Source of the DNA: CAZEBW01 sp964510205
GTDB taxonomy: Bacteria; Chloroflexota; Anaerolineae; VGOG01
Direction: 5' to 3'
Assembly: GCA_964510205.1 (NCBI GenBank)
Contig: CAZEBW010000017.1
Span: 1 to 56,382 of the forward strand
Length of the DNA: 56,382 bases
Shown: piece after piece, positions 1 to 8,460 of the stretch
Layout: each line of letters opens with the position of its first letter
How positions within the stretch are numbered: position 1 is the first letter of the stretch
Program-made: the position numbers and the translations under genes
The notes under the pieces: generated by a model
What the model was told of the DNA's origin: nothing
The model's input: the letters and a program-made list of their open reading frames with translations, nothing else
Databases searched by the model: none

Positions 1-94
1 GGCTGTGTCATTGCGAGGGCGCGGGGTTTGCGCCCGAAGCAATCTCCAATTTGCAAGGTGGGGATTGCTTCGCCTTCGGCTCGCAATGACACCC
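1..94. repeat. Palindromic TGTCATTGCGAG repeat, copy 1
   Basis: About 94 bases that begin with TGTCATTGCGAG and end with CTCGCAATGACA, so the ends are inverted copies of each other. Internal GAAGCAATC and GATTGCTTC segments also pair. The unit recurs almost unchanged 137 bases further on and, in diverged form, near 21.76, 35.84, 47.84 and 56.07 kb. It carries no gene and could fold as a long hairpin in RNA or DNA. Confidence 0.85.
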
Positions 95-230
95 GCCCCC
101 AAAGCCCCGCGAAACGGCAGGTAGGCCGCTTCCTTGTTTTCGCCAAAGATAATCCAAGCGTCTGCCACGACCCAGCAGCGTACCACCATCTCGGCGAGAG
201 TCGCGGCCAACCTGCCCTACATAGACTTAC

Positions 231-324
231 GGCTGTGTCATTGCGAGGGCGCGGGGTTTGCGCCCGAAGCAATCTCCAATTTGCAGGGTGGGGATTGCTT
301 CGCCTTCGGCTCGCAATGACACCC
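231..324. repeat. Palindromic TGTCATTGCGAG repeat, copy 2
   Basis: Direct copy of the first 94 bases of the window with about one mismatch (GCAGGGTG for GCAAGGTG). The 136 bases between the copies and the bases up to the next gene show no convincing gene. A short CCTTCGACAAGCTCAGGA motif near 388, a common dispersed repeat core, lies in that gap. Confidence 0.85.
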
Positions 325-447
325 CCCCAAAGTGAAATACGCCGGGGTGCATTACGTGATTCTTACGAAGCGCCGGCCGAGTAGGAGCCCTTCGACAAGC
401 TCAGGATAAACTCCGCGACGTATCGAGGCCAAGCGGGGTCTCCCCGC

Positions 448-1026
448 CTACCCTGTCCCGCCTCGCTCAGAGACCTGGACGAACAGAGTGGCCGCCAACC
501 CGATCAGCCAGCGGGAGGGAGCGGAGACGATCCTGGCCGCCCAAGGCGCCCACCGAGTTCTCCTGTTTCCGACGATGCGCGTCTTCAGCCGGCAAGCCGC
601 TCGAAAAGCGGCTACCTGCAGGGTCGCCAGGAGGCCGATGGTGCGGTTCATGGCCCTGCCCTTTCCACGCTCCAGGTCAACTGTTCGGCTCGCCCTTCTC
701 AGCGCCACCACTTTCCCCAAGAGCTGCTCTTCCCTCCACGGCTGGTCGGGATTGAGGGAAGCGTCGCCTTTGGTCACCAGAAGGGTCGCGCCCCCGCGCC
801 TGCGCTTGGCCAGCAGGCGGTGGGTGTGAAAAGCGCCGCCCACCGCGTAGAGGACGATGTCGCCCCGGCGCAGCCCGTCCGCGCTGGCCTGCTCGACCAC
901 GATCTCGTCCCCAGCCGCGATGAGAGGGGCCATGCTCCCACTGACAACGCGGAAGCGAAAGGGGGCGCCTTGGGCCAGCCCCTCTCGTATCAGATCGCTG
1001 ACGACATTCTGCCGGGATGCAAGCAT
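448..1026 (-). CDS. Signal peptidase I, ER/SipW type (S26B-like)
   Basis: 192 residues. Residues 24-72 carry the S26 catalytic core: VSGSM with the likely nucleophile Ser31, then GDIV and a THR box with His69 where bacterial LepB would have its Lys. This Ser/His arrangement is that of ER, archaeal and SipW-type peptidases. A TKGDA-N box follows at about 105-115, and the C-terminus has a hydrophobic segment (about 172-185) that probably anchors it in the membrane. It should cleave signal peptides of exported proteins. It lies 9 bases behind three secreted cohesin proteins on the same strand, so it may process them preferentially; that link is inference. The family call is firm, the substrate is not known. 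Confidence 0.85.
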   Translation of the reverse strand: MLASRQNVVSDLIREGLAQGAPFRFRVVSGSMAPLIAAGDEIVVEQASADGLRRGDIVLYAVGGAFHTHRLLAKRRRGGATLLVTKGDASLNPDQPWREEQLLGKVVALRRASRTVDLERGKGRAMNRTIGLLATLQVAAFRAACRLKTRIVGNRRTRWAPWAARIVSAPSRWLIGLAATLFVQVSERGGTG

Positions 1027-1035
1027 GGTGTTCTC

Positions 1036-3216
1036 TCAATAACGCTTGGCGACGATGGGCAGGTAGACTTCATGCGGCAAAAAATCTACCATCTCAAACT
1101 CCACGGAGGCCCAAAAGGACTTGCCGGCATCGAGAGCCAAGTAGGTGTAAGTGCCTGGAGGCCAATCTTCGGTCCAGACATACTTGCGGATGAACCTGCC
1201 GGACGAATCGGCCGAAAAGTCGTCCAGTTCGTGCGGCGCCCGGCTCGGATCGGAGAACCAGGCCTCTACCAGGCCATTGGGAGTGAAATGCGAGCCGATG
1301 AACACGAAGCAGTCCCCAACTTCTGCCTCGCTGGGCGAGGCGGTGATGAGCGGCTGCAACGTATCGGCGATGGTGAACTGCACAGATACGGTGTAGTTTC
1401 CAGTGACGTCGAAAGCGCTGTAGGTATAAACTCCCAGCAGCCAATCCAACTGCGAGTCAATGCTCCGCACAAATCCCCCCCCAGGATCGGTGAAGAAGGA
1501 CTCAGTGTAGTGGTATCTCCGATGGGGATCGGTGAAACCGGCGTGTATCAGACCCTGGGGCGTGAAAGACGAGCCGGTGAAGGTGAAGGTCTGGCCGGGG
1601 TAGCCCTCCATCGGATAGACAGTGATGGCCGATTTGGGCGTGGTCGTCGGCGTTGGCGTCACTGTCGGCGTCGGTGTCACCGTCGGCGTGGCAGTCACCG
1701 TGGGGGTGGGCGTCACGCTGGGGGTCGCGGTGGGCGTAGCGGTGGCCGCGCCCGTTGCCGTGGGCGTGGGCGTCGCTGTGGGGCTGGGCGTTGCCGTTGG
1801 CGTCGCCGTGGGCGCATCGGTGGGAGTCTGAGTGGGCGTGGCAGTCGGCGTCGCGGTGGAGGTGGGCGTAGGGGCGATGACACACGCAAACGTCCCGTCC
1901 TGCCAACTGGATGGGAGCTCGCTTTCCGACTCGTCAAATAACTTGCTCGCCTGCGGCCCGTCCTCCACGAAATCCAAGTCGGTTGTGCACTCTTCCTCGG
2001 AGACACACTGGAGGGTTAAGATGCCGATGAGATATTCACCCGTCTTGGCGCCCAGCGCTGAGAAGGTAATCCACTCCTGGCCAGGGGCGTCTGAATCCCA
2101 CGTCGCCTGGGGGAAATCAATCGTGTTGGGCGACCAACCCGTCACCTCAGCGCAGGTTGAGTTGTACGAGAGCCTGATCTGACCCGATTTGAAATTGGCG
2201 GCGTCAACCCAAATGTCCACATCTGTGGTGTCGCCATATGGCGCGCTGCTGTGTTGAGGGCTGAGGCGGCCCTGCCCTACCCCTGGGGTAGACGTGGGCG
2301 TGGGCGTGCTGGTGGAGGTGGGCGTCTCGGTTGCGGTGCTGGTAGCTGTGGGAGTAGGCGTCGTCGCCGTCGTCTCGGTGGCCGTGGGGGTGCTGGTGGG
2401 CGTCTGAGTGGGCGTGGCGGTGGGAGTAGCGGTCGGCGTGGAAGTAGGCGTCGCGGTGGGGGTCAGGGTGGGTGCGCCCCCCACCACCACCGAGCCGTCC
2501 TCTTCGCTGGCTGGCTGAGATTGGCCGTGGATGTCCAGCACCTGGACGTCTTGGAGGTCGAGGGGGCTCTCGCCCGCACCCTGGGCGGTGAGGCTGACGA
2601 CAGCCAGCTCCCCCGTCCCGTCGGGGCCTGGAGGAGAGGTACCAAAGGTCCACGCCCCAAAAGTCACCTTTCCAACCTCGTTGTCTATGATGGGCCCGAG
2701 GGGGGACGCGCTACGCCCGGTGCTCTCCAGGAAATCGCCCAGCGTCACGTCGTCCACATTGACGATGGCGGGGGCGTAGGACAGCTTGAACTGGAAGCCG
2801 CCCAGATTGCTGGCGTCGTCAATCATCACCGAGACGGTGAAGCTCTCGTCCACCGTCACCGTGGACTGGACGGGCTGGATGCGCACCGTGGGGTCTTGCT
2901 GGGCCAGGTTCAGCATGTCACAATTCGCTCCCGCTGGATCGCCAGATCCAGCGGTTTGGCGGCGGAAGGCAAGCGTGGAGGAGGACTTCCCGCGTTGCAC
3001 GCAATCCGCCGCGAGCGATTGCGATCTACTGAGGTTTGTCTCGTCGGGGGCAAGCGAGGGCGCGGCCATCACCAGCTTCCCCCCCAGGGCTTGCCCTGAG
3101 CAAGGTCGAAGGGTGGGGGGGGATTGAGAGGAGGCGACCAGGAAGATGACGAGCCAGAACACGAGGCCTACCTTGCCCAACCTACCCCGGCGCCCATCAA
3201 ACTTCACCGCTCTCAT
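1036..3216 (-). CDS. Secreted multi-domain cohesin protein with V-Y-L-P C-terminal tail
   Basis: 726 residues. A hydrophobic export segment at 16-30 is followed by about 75 low-complexity residues, parts of which are encoded by dispersed repeats. A cohesin-like beta-sandwich spans about 109-250 (FTVSVMIDDASNLGGFQFKL signature). A Thr-Pro linker, a second cohesin-like domain (about 313-455), another Thr-Pro linker and two related beta-sandwich repeats (about 541-625 and 630-712) follow. The protein ends in EVYLPIVAKRY. Cohesins bind dockerins, and the neighbouring C25 peptidase carries one, so this may be a surface scaffold. It is the first of three paralogues; the last beta module is shared with the 338-residue paralogue. 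The role of the C-terminal tail is not known; sorting or anchoring is possible. Confidence 0.75.
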   Translation of the reverse strand: MRAVKFDGRRGRLGKVGLVFWLVIFLVASSQSPPTLRPCSGQALGGKLVMAAPSLAPDETNLSRSQSLAADCVQRGKSSSTLAFRRQTAGSGDPAGANCDMLNLAQQDPTVRIQPVQSTVTVDESFTVSVMIDDASNLGGFQFKLSYAPAIVNVDDVTLGDFLESTGRSASPLGPIIDNEVGKVTFGAWTFGTSPPGPDGTGELAVVSLTAQGAGESPLDLQDVQVLDIHGQSQPASEEDGSVVVGGAPTLTPTATPTSTPTATPTATPTQTPTSTPTATETTATTPTPTATSTATETPTSTSTPTPTSTPGVGQGRLSPQHSSAPYGDTTDVDIWVDAANFKSGQIRLSYNSTCAEVTGWSPNTIDFPQATWDSDAPGQEWITFSALGAKTGEYLIGILTLQCVSEEECTTDLDFVEDGPQASKLFDESESELPSSWQDGTFACVIAPTPTSTATPTATPTQTPTDAPTATPTATPSPTATPTPTATGAATATPTATPSVTPTPTVTATPTVTPTPTVTPTPTTTPKSAITVYPMEGYPGQTFTFTGSSFTPQGLIHAGFTDPHRRYHYTESFFTDPGGGFVRSIDSQLDWLLGVYTYSAFDVTGNYTVSVQFTIADTLQPLITASPSEAEVGDCFVFIGSHFTPNGLVEAWFSDPSRAPHELDDFSADSSGRFIRKYVWTEDWPPGTYTYLALDAGKSFWASVEFEMVDFLPHEVYLPIVAKRY
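2931..2954. repeat. Perfect 24-bp palindrome inside a cohesin gene
   Basis: CCGCTGGATC-GCCA-GATCCAGCGG. The same GGATCTGGCGATCC core occurs near 21.48, 21.61, 21.65 and 24.63 kb. Here it lies in frame in the N-terminal low-complexity part of the 726-residue cohesin protein and encodes a TAGSGDPAG-like stretch. A second repeat core (CTTGCCCTGAGCAAGGTCGAAGGG) is in frame at about 3090-3113. Confidence 0.8.
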
Positions 3217-3219
3217 GGT

Positions 3220-3909
3220 TCACCAGACTTTGAGTATCAGCGGCAGATAGACGGCGAATCCCACTCGGACCACCCCGTCCTCGACGGCGGGCGTTTCGTG
3301 ACCGGCTTGGGTGTCCACCACCATGACGCGCTGCAGGTCGAGGGCGCTTTCACCACGGCCCTGGGCGGTGAAGGCGACCGTGGCCAGCGTGCCCGTCCCG
3401 CTGGGGCCGGACGCGCCGCCGACCGTCACGACGCCTAAAGTGATCTCCCCCGCCTGGTTGTCTATCACGGGGCCGACGGCGGGGATCACATCTCGCCCCG
3501 TGCTGCCTGGGAAATCGCCCACGGTCACGCTGTCCACCGTCACCGCGGCGGGGGTAAACAACAGCGTGAACTCGAAGCCGCCCAGATCGTCGGCCTGGTC
3601 AATCATCACCGAGACGGTGGAAATCTGGCCCGCTCCCACCACCTTCTCAGCAGGCTCGATGCGCACCGTGGGGTCGGGGGAAAGCGAAGGCGCGGCCAGG
3701 GCCAACCTCCCCCCCACGGTTGGGAGGGACTGAGGGGGGGCAGCCAGGACGAGGAGGATGGCGAGGCAGACGCAACACGGGGCGGTCAGAAACCAGGTTT
3801 TTTGCCGCTTCCGTATCCCGAACAGGTGCAGTTGCAGACGCCTCATCAGAGGCCGTGATAAGCGCTTGTGAAGTAGAAAAACCTGGTTTCTACTGAATAG
3901 CCGCCTCAT
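3220..3909 (-). CDS. Secreted single-cohesin protein with V-Y-L-P C-terminal tail
   Basis: 229 residues. One cohesin-like domain covers about 78-215, with STVSVMIDQADDLGGFEF matching the same stretch in both neighbours. There is no linker: the protein ends directly after the domain with AVYLPLILKVW. The first about 40 residues come from a repeat with inverted AGAAACCAGG ends, so the true start could be an internal one; the export segment is at about 43-56. Gaps of 3 bases to each cohesin neighbour suggest one operon produced by tandem duplication. It may offer a single binding site for a dockerin partner, the adjacent peptidase being the obvious candidate (inference). Confidence 0.72.
   Translation of the reverse strand: MRRLFSRNQVFLLHKRLSRPLMRRLQLHLFGIRKRQKTWFLTAPCCVCLAILLVLAAPPQSLPTVGGRLALAAPSLSPDPTVRIEPAEKVVGAGQISTVSVMIDQADDLGGFEFTLLFTPAAVTVDSVTVGDFPGSTGRDVIPAVGPVIDNQAGEITLGVVTVGGASGPSGTGTLATVAFTAQGRGESALDLQRVMVVDTQAGHETPAVEDGVVRVGFAVYLPLILKVW
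3788..3891. repeat. MITE-like repeat with AGAAACCAGGTTTTT inverted ends, copy 1
   Basis: 104 bases bounded by AGAAACCAGGTTTTTT and the inverse AAAAACCTGGTTTCT. Similar units of 101 and 100 bases lie at 28322-28422 and 33381-33480; their interiors differ. This copy overlaps the 5' end of the 229-residue cohesin gene and supplies much of its N-terminal coding sequence. Confidence 0.82.
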
Positions 3910-3912
3910 CGT

Positions 3913-4929
3913 TCACCATCCTTTCAGCACCAGCGGCAAATAGACTTCCTGGATAAACGAGGTCGGCGTGCCAGTTGGCGTGGCGGTAGCCGTGGGCGTG
4001 CTGGTCGGCGTTTGAGGCTCGGTCATCTCAAACTCCACCGAGGCCGAGAACTCCTCCGTGGCGTCTATGGCCATGTAGCTGTAAGTGCCTGCCGGCCAGT
4101 ACGTCTGCCAGTGGTGCTGGCGGGTGAACGCCCCCGACGAATCGGCGTAGAACGAGCCCAGGTGATGTTGCGCCTCATCGGGATCGGTGACCCACTCCTC
4201 TATGGAGCCATGGGGCGGGAAGTGAGCGCCGCTGAAAGTGAACGTCTCCCCCACGGGCGCGCTGGTGGGGTGGACCACAATGGCCGGCTGTGGAGTGACG
4301 GTGATCGTCGTGGTCGTCGTGGGAGTAGGGGTTGCGGTGGGCGTGCTGGTGGGCGTGGGCGTAGACGTCGGCGTGGGCGTGGGCGCGCCGCCCGCCACCA
4401 CCGCGCCGTCCTCGACCGTGGCCTGCTGAGAAACGCCGGCCGTATCCAGCACCAGCACGCCCTGCAAATCGAGGGGGCTGAGGCCTGCGTCCTGAGCGGC
4501 GAGCGTGATCGTGGACAGCGTGCCCGTCCCGTTGGGCCCTGGCGCGCTGCCCAGCGTCCACGCGCCGACACTGGCCCTGCCCGTCCCGTTGTCTATTTTG
4601 GGGCCGACGGCACCGACCGTGCGCCCCGTGCTGCCCAAAAAATCGCCCAGGGTCACGTCGTCCACCGTGACGATAGTGGGGGAGTAGAACAGATAGAACT
4701 CGAAGCCGCCCAGGTCGTTGGCCTGGTCAATCATCACCGTGACCGTGAACGTCTGGCCCGCATCCACCACCGACTGGGCGGGGTCAACGCGCACCGTGGG
4801 ATTTTGCAGAGTAGAGCGCGGGGCCGAGCCGGCGTTCACTTCTGGGAAAAGCCGCTCGCTGAGAGGGACGAAGGCCATCAGAGCCAGGGCGAGAGCGAAA
4901 ACGAGAAAGAGGGCGACATATTTCAACAT
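3913..4929 (-). CDS. Secreted cohesin protein with beta-sandwich module and V-Y-L-P tail
   Basis: 338 residues. A signal peptide-like segment spans 1-23, a cohesin-like domain about 43-183 (FTVTVMIDQANDLGGFEFYL), then a Thr-Pro linker, a beta-sandwich module (about 215-300) homologous to the two C-terminal modules of the 726-residue paralogue, a second short Thr-Pro linker and the terminal EVYLPLVLKGW. Its ATG overlaps the end of the C25 peptidase gene by 7 bases, so the two are probably translated from one message. This tight coupling to a dockerin-bearing peptidase is the best local argument that the two proteins interact. The cohesin assignment rests on sequence pattern, not on a search. 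Confidence 0.75.
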   Translation of the reverse strand: MLKYVALFLVFALALALMAFVPLSERLFPEVNAGSAPRSTLQNPTVRVDPAQSVVDAGQTFTVTVMIDQANDLGGFEFYLFYSPTIVTVDDVTLGDFLGSTGRTVGAVGPKIDNGTGRASVGAWTLGSAPGPNGTGTLSTITLAAQDAGLSPLDLQGVLVLDTAGVSQQATVEDGAVVAGGAPTPTPTSTPTPTSTPTATPTPTTTTTITVTPQPAIVVHPTSAPVGETFTFSGAHFPPHGSIEEWVTDPDEAQHHLGSFYADSSGAFTRQHHWQTYWPAGTYSYMAIDATEEFSASVEFEMTEPQTPTSTPTATATPTGTPTSFIQEVYLPLVLKGW

Positions 4930-7900
4930 TCTTCATCCCATCTAGCGGCCACGCGCATAATATCCACCACGTCAACGTCGCCGTCGTCGTCCAAGTCGTA
5001 TTTGCGGTCGAAGCCAGCGTCGCCCCACTCCGTATTCCAGTGGGCGGCCACCTGCATAATATCGCCCACCGTGATGCGGCGATCCTTATCGAAATCCGCC
5101 GCGTCGCAGGCCGGCAGATTCAGCTTCATGAATGGGTCGCCGAACAGCACGTAAGTGTCCATCAGATCGCGGTAGCTGTTGGTGTTCTCATACAGATTCA
5201 GCTTCCCCCGGTACGTCGCCGTCCCGATCTCCGCGATCGTGTCCGTGAACACGGCGGTGAAGAAGCCTTTGTTGAGGTAGTGGTGGCCGAGGGCATAGCC
5301 CGCCCCCGTGGCCGACCAACTGGCGATAGCACCCTTGCTCTCGGCGCGGACTATGCTTTCGCCTAAGCAAGGGAGATTTGGATAGTCGAAGTATCCTTCG
5401 TAGCAGGCCATAGGCAGCATCATGGGGAGGTTGCTATCGTTGTTTAACGAAGCGACATCATCAATCCTGAACAGTTGCTCAGCAGCCCAATACTGTATCG
5501 CCGCATGGCCGATATAGTTAGCAAGTAGATGTCCCGCATTGATAGCATTGACAATAGCCATCCTAGCTTCATTAACAGTGGAATGAGTGATCGTGTAATA
5601 CACTTTTTGTGCCGTGTATGAAGTGGGAAGGTAATTCTCAGCGATGTCATCGGAAAGGGCATCGAAATCCCCAGCGCCATCCGCGTCATCCGCCACGAAG
5701 AGCACTTTGCTGTTCCAGTCACCGCTAGCAGGACTTTGCTCATAGTCGAGGATTTTGCTCACCATAGCACTGGCTTGCGCGCTCGTCTGGGCGGGCAAGC
5801 GGCCGATATGCATGTCAGCTAAAACGTCGTCGCCGCTGATACAAACGTAGCGGTTATCAGCGGCTCTCTCACCGTTAACATCAGGCTCCACCATCTCCAT
5901 ATACGGCGGGATGTAACTAGGCTCCCACGGCCCGTAGCGCTCCGGGTTCAAGCCCTTGAAGTTCCAGTTGCCGTCCCCCACCAGCAAGACGTAGCTGGGA
6001 GCAGGGGCAATCCAATTGGTGTAAGCATAGCTCAGGAAATCACGAATGGCTTCCGCATCGAAGACGCCGTGGCTGAACTCGTCGTAGACGTCTTGCACGT
6101 CAACCACTATGGTGCGCAGGCCCTGTGCGACGCGGCGGTTGGCAAGAGGTAGCACATCAGTATAGAAATCACTGTGGGTGATGATGATGTAGTCGGCCCC
6201 GTTGCTGGTCGAGTGCAGATCCGAAGGTGTATCCAACACGATGCTTAAGGGGCTCAGTCGCTGGGCAGTGGTCTGAGCCAGATATTCCCTCCGCTCAGTT
6301 ATCGTGTCCTGGAACTTGAGGGTGTGGGTGTAGGGTGAGCTGCTTTCGAGCGTTGCGTTGACGATAAAGCGTACATTGGCAGGATCGGTAATGTCAAAAA
6401 TATCGTAGTCCTCAATGTCTTCGGCTGTGAAGCCATCAACGTGATACTCCCAGGTGGTGATGGTGTCCGTCACCTCACCGCTGAAATGCAAGCTATCATT
6501 TTCAGCAACGTAGGTGTCGTAGTAATCAATCTCAAACCAGTTGATGAATCCCGCATCCGAACTGCTGCTGGGAGCCGTGATCTCGATCGTATTAACACCC
6601 TCGACCATGTACGATTGTGGAAAGGGTATTTCTCCAGCGTACTCCGTTTTGCCATTCCAATCGGCAACCAGAGTTGCATCGTGATGACCATTGACGTAGA
6701 AATCCAAGTGATGTTCGCCGGCAGTGAAGCCTTGAATTCTTGACCGTAATGTGCAACTATATGAACCTGTAGCGACATTTTTCAACGTTGTTGTGTAAGA
6801 CTGTGTTGGAGAGCTAGGGGCATTGAAAGAGTTCCAATACCAGTGGTCGGCTCCTTCCTGAATGGGCACGCTTGGGATGTAGAGAAGGTCTTCCTCCAGG
6901 CGGACAGTGTTTTTGAAGGCCAGGGGTGAATCTGCTCCAGCAGGCGTACCGTCCTTGTCGTCCATGCGCAGCACGTCGGCCTCGCCATACCTGAGCCAGT
7001 AAACGCTGGTATCGGTGTACTTGGTGTCCATCTTCTGGCCATAGAACAGGATGTAGTCGTTTTGACTGAACTGGCCATCGCTCTCACCCTCCACGTAGAT
7101 GGCTACCTCTTGGCCTTGGTTGTACATTTCGAAGGTGCGCGGATCTACACTGGCAACATCTATCCCCGCATTCAGCGTATCAGTGTAAGTTAACTGGTAG
7201 ATACCATCTTGATTTACCGGTATTTTGTAGTTGGGCGGGGTGAGATAGTCGAGAGAGGCGTTCATCGCCTGTGCCTTGGGCTGAGGGCCAGAGTGCCAGG
7301 TCTTTGCTGTCTCGTAGTTCAGGATAGAATTCTTCAAAACAGTCTCGAAAGCGGAGCTCTCAACTCGGCCTGGTGTCAGGGTCGAGCGACCCTGAGGATA
7401 GCTAAAGCTGACCTGCAGCTTGATGTAATGATGATGCTTGAGTTCTCCCGTCATGGGATTGTACTGCATGGGATGTACCAGCACTTGCACATAGCGCTGG
7501 TCGCGCAAGTAGCCGCTGTCGCCAATCTCGGCTACAGCGGGGGGGAAGAAGGTGTTAGTAGTATAGATTGATTGATTCTTGAAAAACTTGACTCGGAAAT
7601 CGGGCACTTCATTGAGGGGTGCACGGCCTGGATCAAGGGGCTCGATGCTCCTTTCGGGCACCGGGTAGACATCGAAACCCCCAGCAGAGGTGCTCTCCGC
7701 GTCTAGCACTTCAAGCTTTGCTTCGGCATGGGAGGGAATGCTGAGCAACAATCCCCGTTGGGGTAACTCTGGTTCGCCAGGTGTACTGCTTAGGCCATAA
7801 CCTTCGATGGAGAGACGCTGATAGCTGTGACCATCAACTTGTACAATCCGAACAGTGTAAGCAGGCACCTGAAGCTCAAGCACAATCCCCTCGGCATCAG

Positions 7901-8039
7901 ATTGCAGGAGGTGTACTCCCTTGCCTCCTGACGTAGCAGCTTGCGCCGGCGGCAAGTTAAAGGGGAGACTGCCCATAAGCAGAAGTGCAACTAAGCTGAC
8001 AAAGATAAGCATTCTTGAAAGTAAGTCACAATATCGCAT
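4923..8039 (-). CDS. C25 (gingipain/PorU-like) cysteine peptidase with C-terminal dockerin
   Basis: About 1,038 residues from the ATG chosen here (AAAGGA 10 bases upstream; a TTG two codons earlier is possible). A signal peptide ends near residue 34. A propeptide-like region follows, then a C25 caspase-fold domain with Asp-rich strands (LLVGDGNWNFKG), a candidate catalytic His in YIGHAA (about 845) and Cys in PMACYEG (about 879). The last about 60 residues are a type I dockerin: two Ca-binding loops (DFDKDRRITVGDI and DLDDDGDVDVVDI), each ending in VAA-x-W. It should be exported, and docked through cohesins such as the three encoded next door. Family members act as endopeptidases or, for PorU, as a C-terminal sortase. 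Its own substrate is unknown; the RiPP-like peptide upstream is one candidate. Confidence 0.82.
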   Translation of the reverse strand: MRYCDLLSRMLIFVSLVALLLMGSLPFNLPPAQAATSGGKGVHLLQSDAEGIVLELQVPAYTVRIVQVDGHSYQRLSIEGYGLSSTPGEPELPQRGLLLSIPSHAEAKLEVLDAESTSAGGFDVYPVPERSIEPLDPGRAPLNEVPDFRVKFFKNQSIYTTNTFFPPAVAEIGDSGYLRDQRYVQVLVHPMQYNPMTGELKHHHYIKLQVSFSYPQGRSTLTPGRVESSAFETVLKNSILNYETAKTWHSGPQPKAQAMNASLDYLTPPNYKIPVNQDGIYQLTYTDTLNAGIDVASVDPRTFEMYNQGQEVAIYVEGESDGQFSQNDYILFYGQKMDTKYTDTSVYWLRYGEADVLRMDDKDGTPAGADSPLAFKNTVRLEEDLLYIPSVPIQEGADHWYWNSFNAPSSPTQSYTTTLKNVATGSYSCTLRSRIQGFTAGEHHLDFYVNGHHDATLVADWNGKTEYAGEIPFPQSYMVEGVNTIEITAPSSSSDAGFINWFEIDYYDTYVAENDSLHFSGEVTDTITTWEYHVDGFTAEDIEDYDIFDITDPANVRFIVNATLESSSPYTHTLKFQDTITERREYLAQTTAQRLSPLSIVLDTPSDLHSTSNGADYIIITHSDFYTDVLPLANRRVAQGLRTIVVDVQDVYDEFSHGVFDAEAIRDFLSYAYTNWIAPAPSYVLLVGDGNWNFKGLNPERYGPWEPSYIPPYMEMVEPDVNGERAADNRYVCISGDDVLADMHIGRLPAQTSAQASAMVSKILDYEQSPASGDWNSKVLFVADDADGAGDFDALSDDIAENYLPTSYTAQKVYYTITHSTVNEARMAIVNAINAGHLLANYIGHAAIQYWAAEQLFRIDDVASLNNDSNLPMMLPMACYEGYFDYPNLPCLGESIVRAESKGAIASWSATGAGYALGHHYLNKGFFTAVFTDTIAEIGTATYRGKLNLYENTNSYRDLMDTYVLFGDPFMKLNLPACDAADFDKDRRITVGDIMQVAAHWNTEWGDAGFDRKYDLDDDGDVDVVDIMRVAARWDEEC

Positions 8040-8309
8040 AACCAAGCAGTCCTTTCCCTTGGCAATCTAGAATACACCTTGTACATCAAAGGCCAAGGCC
8101 AGGTAACAACCAGGTTCAGTAGATCACAAACCGACAGCCGAAGTGGCTCCCTTGCTGCCGAAAAACAGACGTGGGAACCCGCTCTGCTTTGAATCCTGAT
8201 CTGCTGGAAGCTAACAGTCTGCCCAATCACAGGGGCAAAAGATCTACACCAAGTACTGGCTCCAGCTACAGAGAGAGAAACAGCAACATAAAAAGGGGCG
8301 AGATTCTTT

Positions 8310-8459
8310 TCAGCTTTGTAATGGACTACATGTCTCAACATCTGCTTTGCCCGGGCTTGGACATGCCGATGCTGTTGCCTCCAAGGGTTGCTGATAAACG
8401 ATCCGCGGCTTCTCGTAGACCTTCTTCTCCTTGCGGATTTCCCTCTTTGTCTTCTCCAT
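8310..8459 (-). CDS. Candidate RiPP precursor peptide, 49 residues, two Cys
   Basis: 49 residues starting 1 base after the radical SAM stop codon, with AAGGAG 9 bases upstream of ATG. The first half is charged and includes a VYEKPRIVYQQPLEATA stretch, typical in style of leader peptides found beside PqqD-like carriers. The last 20 residues (ASACPSPGKADVETCSPLQS) are small and polar and hold both Cys residues, 10 apart, as a plausible core for Cys crosslinking by a radical SAM enzyme. No signal peptide is visible. Position directly behind kinase, carrier and radical SAM genes supports the precursor reading. Function and mature product are unknown. Confidence 0.68.
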   Translation of the reverse strand: MEKTKREIRKEKKVYEKPRIVYQQPLEATASACPSPGKADVETCSPLQS

Positions 8460-8460
8460 G

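Noticed and set aside
820..1941. 373-codon plus-strand frame opposite the cohesin gene
   Set aside because: The translation is a Gly/Arg-rich mirror of Thr-Pro linker codons and has no recognisable domain.
1640..2470. Regular short repeats that could be taken for a CRISPR array
   Set aside because: These are GTGGGCGT-type codon repeats encoding Thr-Pro linkers; there are no constant repeat/spacer lengths and no cas genes.
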